Assembly (NCBI GenBank): GCA_023375785.1
Contig: SZWC01000567.1
Coordinates: 58,990 to 122,989, forward strand
DNA: 64,000 nucleotides
DNA from: Penium margaritaceum
Lineage: Eukaryota; Streptophyta; Zygnematophyceae; Desmidiales; Peniaceae
Direction of reading: 5' to 3'
Part shown: positions 60,901 through 64,000 of the stretch, piece after piece
Layout: each line of letters starts with the position of its first letter
Position numbering within the stretch: the first letter of the stretch is position 1
The notes under the pieces: model-generated
Told to the model about the DNA's origin: nothing
What the model saw: the letters and a program-made list of their open reading frames with translations, nothing else
Databases searched by the model: none
Position numbers and translations under genes: made by a program

Positions 60901-62478
60901 GTGACTAACCAAAGGAGGCATATGTCACTGATCATGACCAAATAATACCACCATGTGTGGTCAACGTTGACGACACATAACACAAATGACAAATGGGCGA
61001 GAGGGGAAACAATGGTCTGGGAACACTAGATATCGACAAGCAAGTACAAATACCTTCAATTAGTAGTGGTTCGGTGTGGTTACCATGCGTAATGACCAAA
61101 CCAAATAAGGTGTATGTCACTGATCATAATTAAAGAATTCCACTGTGTGGTCAACGTTGACGACACATAACACAAATGACAAATGGGCGAGAGGGGAAAC
61201 AATGGTTTGGGAACACTAGATATCGACAAGCAAGTACAAATACCTTCAATTAGTAGTGGTTCGGTGTGGTTACCATGCGTAATGACCAAACCAAATAAGG
61301 TGTATGTCACTGATCATAATTAAAGAATTCCACTGTGTGGTCAACGTTGACAACTCGTAATACAAGTCACAAATGGTAAGAGGGGATAACAATGGTTTTG
61401 GAATACTAGTAATCANTGGGAACACTAGATATCGACAAGCAAGTACAAATACCTTCAATTAGTAGTGGTTCGGTGTGGTTACCATGCGTAATGACCAAAC
61501 CAAATAAGGTGTATGTCACTGATCATAATTAAAGAATTCCACTGTGTGGTCAACGTTGACAACTCGTAATACAAGTCACAAATGGTAAGAGGGGATAAAA
61601 ATGGTTTTGGAATACTAGTAATCAACTAGAAAACACAAAGATATTCAATAAGCAGTGGCACGGTTTGGCGACCATGCACAATAACCAACCAAAGTAGGCA
61701 TATAGAATTTACTATACCAAAGCGTTTCACAGTGTGTGGTCAGCGTTCACGACCCATAACACGAGTCACAGGTGGTCAGAGGGGGAAACAATGGTTTGGG
61801 AATACTAGTTATCAACTAGCAAGAACAAGGAATTTCAGTAAGTAGTGGCACGTTATGGCTACCAAGCACAATGACCAACCAAAGTAGGCATATGTCACTG
61901 AACATGACCAGAAGAATTTCACTTTACGTGGTCAACGTTGACAGCTCATAACACGAGTCACAAATTTCCAGAGACAGAAACAATGATTTGGAAACACAAG
62001 TTATCAAACAATAAGTATGAAGACCGTCAATAAGCAGTGGAACGATGTGGCTACCATGCACAATGACCAACCATAGAAGGCATATGTCACTGACCACGAG
62101 CAAAGAGGTTTTCTGTGTGTGGTCAATGTTGACAAATCATAACACAAGTCTCAAATGGTCTGAGGGGGGAACAATGGTTTGCAAACACTAGTTATCAACT
62201 AGCAGTTACAAAGATCTTCAATAAGTAGTGGCACGGTGGGGCCACCATGAACAATGACCAACCAAAGTAGGCATATGACACTGACCAATCCCAAATTGTT
62301 TCACTATGTGTTGCAAACGGTGACAACTCATAACATGAGTCACATATGGTCAGAGGGGGAAACAATAGTTTGGGAATACTAGTTATTTTCTAGGAAGGAC
62401 AGAGACCTTAGATAAGTAGTGGCACAATGACCAACCAAAGTAGGCATATGTCACTTACCATGACCAAAGAGTTTCACG

Positions 62479-64000
62479 ATAGCCACACCGTGCCATGGCT
62501 TCTTGAATATCTTTGTACTTGCTAATAAATAACAAGTATTCTTAAATCATTATTTCCCCCTCTTATCATTTGTGACTTGTATATTCAGCTGTGAATGTAT
62601 AACACCCATAGTGCAATTCTTAGGTCATGGTCAGTGACACATGCCTAACTTGGTTGGTCATTGTGCATGCTAGCCACCCTGTGCCACTACTTATGAAAGG
62701 TCTTTGTACTTGCTAGTTGATAATCATTATTTCCAAGACATTGTTTCCCCCTCTGACCATTTGTGACTCGTATTGTGATTTATCAATGTTGATGACACAT
62801 AGTGAAACTATTTTTTCATGGTCAGTGACACATGCCTACTTTGGTTGGTCATTGTGCATGGTCGCCACACAGGGCCACTACGTATTGAAGATCTTTGTAC
62901 TTGGTAGTCAATAACTGGTATATCCAAACCANCTTGGTTGGTCATTGTGCATGCTAGCCACCCTGTGCCACTACTTATGAAAGGTCTTTGTACTTGCTAG
63001 TTGATAATCATTATTTCCAAGACATTGTTTCCCCCTCTGACCATTTGTGACTCGTATTGTGATTTATCAATGTTGATGACACATAGTGAAACTATTTTTT
63101 CATGGTCAGTGACACATGCCTACTTTGGTTGGTCATTGTGCATGGTCGCCACACAGGGCCACTACGTATTGAAGATCTTTGTACTTGGTAGTCAATAACT
63201 GGTATATCCAAACCATTATTTCCTCATCTGACCATTTGTGACTTGTCGTATGAGTTCTTAACATTGACCAGATAAAGTGAAATTTTTGGGTCATAGTCAG
63301 TGACATACGCCCACTTTGGTTCGTGATTGTGCAGGGTAGCCACGCTTGTACTTGCTCGTCATTAACTAGCATTCCAAAACCATTGGTTCTCCCTTAGACC
63401 ATTTGTGACTTATATTATGGATTGTCAACATTGACCATACACAATGGAACTCTTTGGCAATGGGAAGTGACATATGCCTTCTTTGGTTGGTCATTGTGCA
63501 TGGTAGCCATACTGTGCCAATACGTACCAAAGATCTTTGTACTTGTTAGTTTGTAAATAGAATTTCAAAACCATTGTTTTCCCCTCTCACCATTTGTGAC
63601 TTGTATCATGGGTTTTCAATGTTGACCACAAATAGTGATATGATTTGGTCATGGTCTGTGACTTATACCTGCTTTGGTTGGTCAATATGCATGGTAGCCA
63701 CACCGTGCCACTACTTATTGAATGTTTTTGTACTTTCTAGTGGATACCGGGTGTTCCCAAAACATTGTTTCTCCCTTTGGCTAGTTGTGACTCGTATTAT
63801 GAGTAGTCAACGTTGACCACACACAGTGAAATTCTTTGGCCATGGTCAGAGACACATGCCTACTTTGGTTGGACATTGTGCATGGTAGCCACAACGTGCC
63901 AGTACTTATTGAAGGTCTTTGTACTTCCTAGTTAATACCTATTATTACAAGACGATTGTTTCTCCCTTTTACCACGTGTGACTCATGTTATGAGTTGTCA
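62479..64000 (-). repeat. 191-bp satellite array, inverted orientation, about 8 units
   Basis: From about 62479 the satellite landmarks appear as reverse complements (for example GGTAGCCACACCGTGCCACT and TTGGTTGGTCATTGTGCATG). The junction follows GAGTTTCAC without any spacer. A single N at 62932 is flanked by a repeated segment of about 280 bp (62650-62931 against 62933-63230). The array continues past the window edge. Confidence 0.93.

Larger units (their letters stand above)
41882..62478 (+). repeat. 191-bp satellite array, about 100 units
   Basis: Same satellite and orientation as 21790-25288. Each unit carries two dyads: the perfect palindrome GTCAACGTTGAC and the hairpin CTAGTT-ATC-AACTAG. 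Single Ns at 45611, 46498, 51960, 52388, 56079, 60504 and 61416 are mostly flanked by repeated segments, so the array length is overstated. On the minus strand most units are free of stops for about 64 codons, explaining a series of similar short ORFs that I do not regard as genes. Interruptions are the LTR insertion and its duplicate. Confidence 0.95.

Overview
This window looks like repeat-filled heterochromatin from a plant-type (streptophyte) nuclear genome. The evidence is Ty1/copia retroelement relics with plant-style parts: a primer site matching initiator tRNA-Met, polypurine tracts, UBN2-type Gag and a CCHC knuckle. There is also a satellite of about 191 bp and a very large 20-bp minisatellite. 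I cannot name the species or clade. I found no host protein-coding gene, rRNA, intact tRNA or CRISPR array. Almost every long open frame is a by-product of tandem repeats whose unit lacks stop trinucleotides.

Layout. 1-475: end of a 20-bp minisatellite, purine-rich on +. 476-3480: a minus-strand copia-class fossil (3' LTR, pol remnant, Gag, leader). 3481-9851: a plus-strand element with a related leader and a 3' LTR; much of 3618-8567 is the same sequence repeated in nine pieces joined by single Ns, which looks like an assembly artefact. 9852-16745: 6.9 kb of the minisatellite, pyrimidine-rich on +, with a block of 27 identical units and an 80-bp higher-order repeat. 16746-21789: a plus-strand Ty1/copia fossil lacking its 5' end. 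21790-25288: the 191-bp satellite. 25289-26830: a minus-strand copia gag fragment behind an LTR-like promoter with heat-shock-element-like sites, plus a tRNA-like block. 26830-30070: a minus-strand LTR element with primer site and 707-bp LTR. 30071-39855: 9.8 kb of minisatellite. 39856-41881: 3' half of a plus-strand element with a 179-codon Gag-like ORF and a 628-bp LTR. 41882-62478: about 20 kb of satellite with an LTR insertion (present twice around an N) and two dimeric higher-order arrays. 62479-64000: the same satellite in inverted orientation.

Three points link these parts. One LTR family (LTRs mostly 500-750 bp; the clearest full-length copies are 627, 628 and 707 bp; ends TGT...ACA) flanks elements with different internal regions: one with an ordinary UBN2 Gag, and others with a divergent Gag-like ORF and leaders full of two recurring short motifs. 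Minisatellite arrays repeatedly meet LTR outer ends on one side and cut into element interiors on the other. The 191-bp satellite appears to be the landscape into which elements inserted, because the 3' LTRs ending at 21789 and 41881 and the solo LTR all pass straight into satellite sequence.

Limits: the 22 single-N joins make several duplications suspect. Alignments were done by eye, so boundaries are good to about 5-20 bp unless an LTR end or N defines them.
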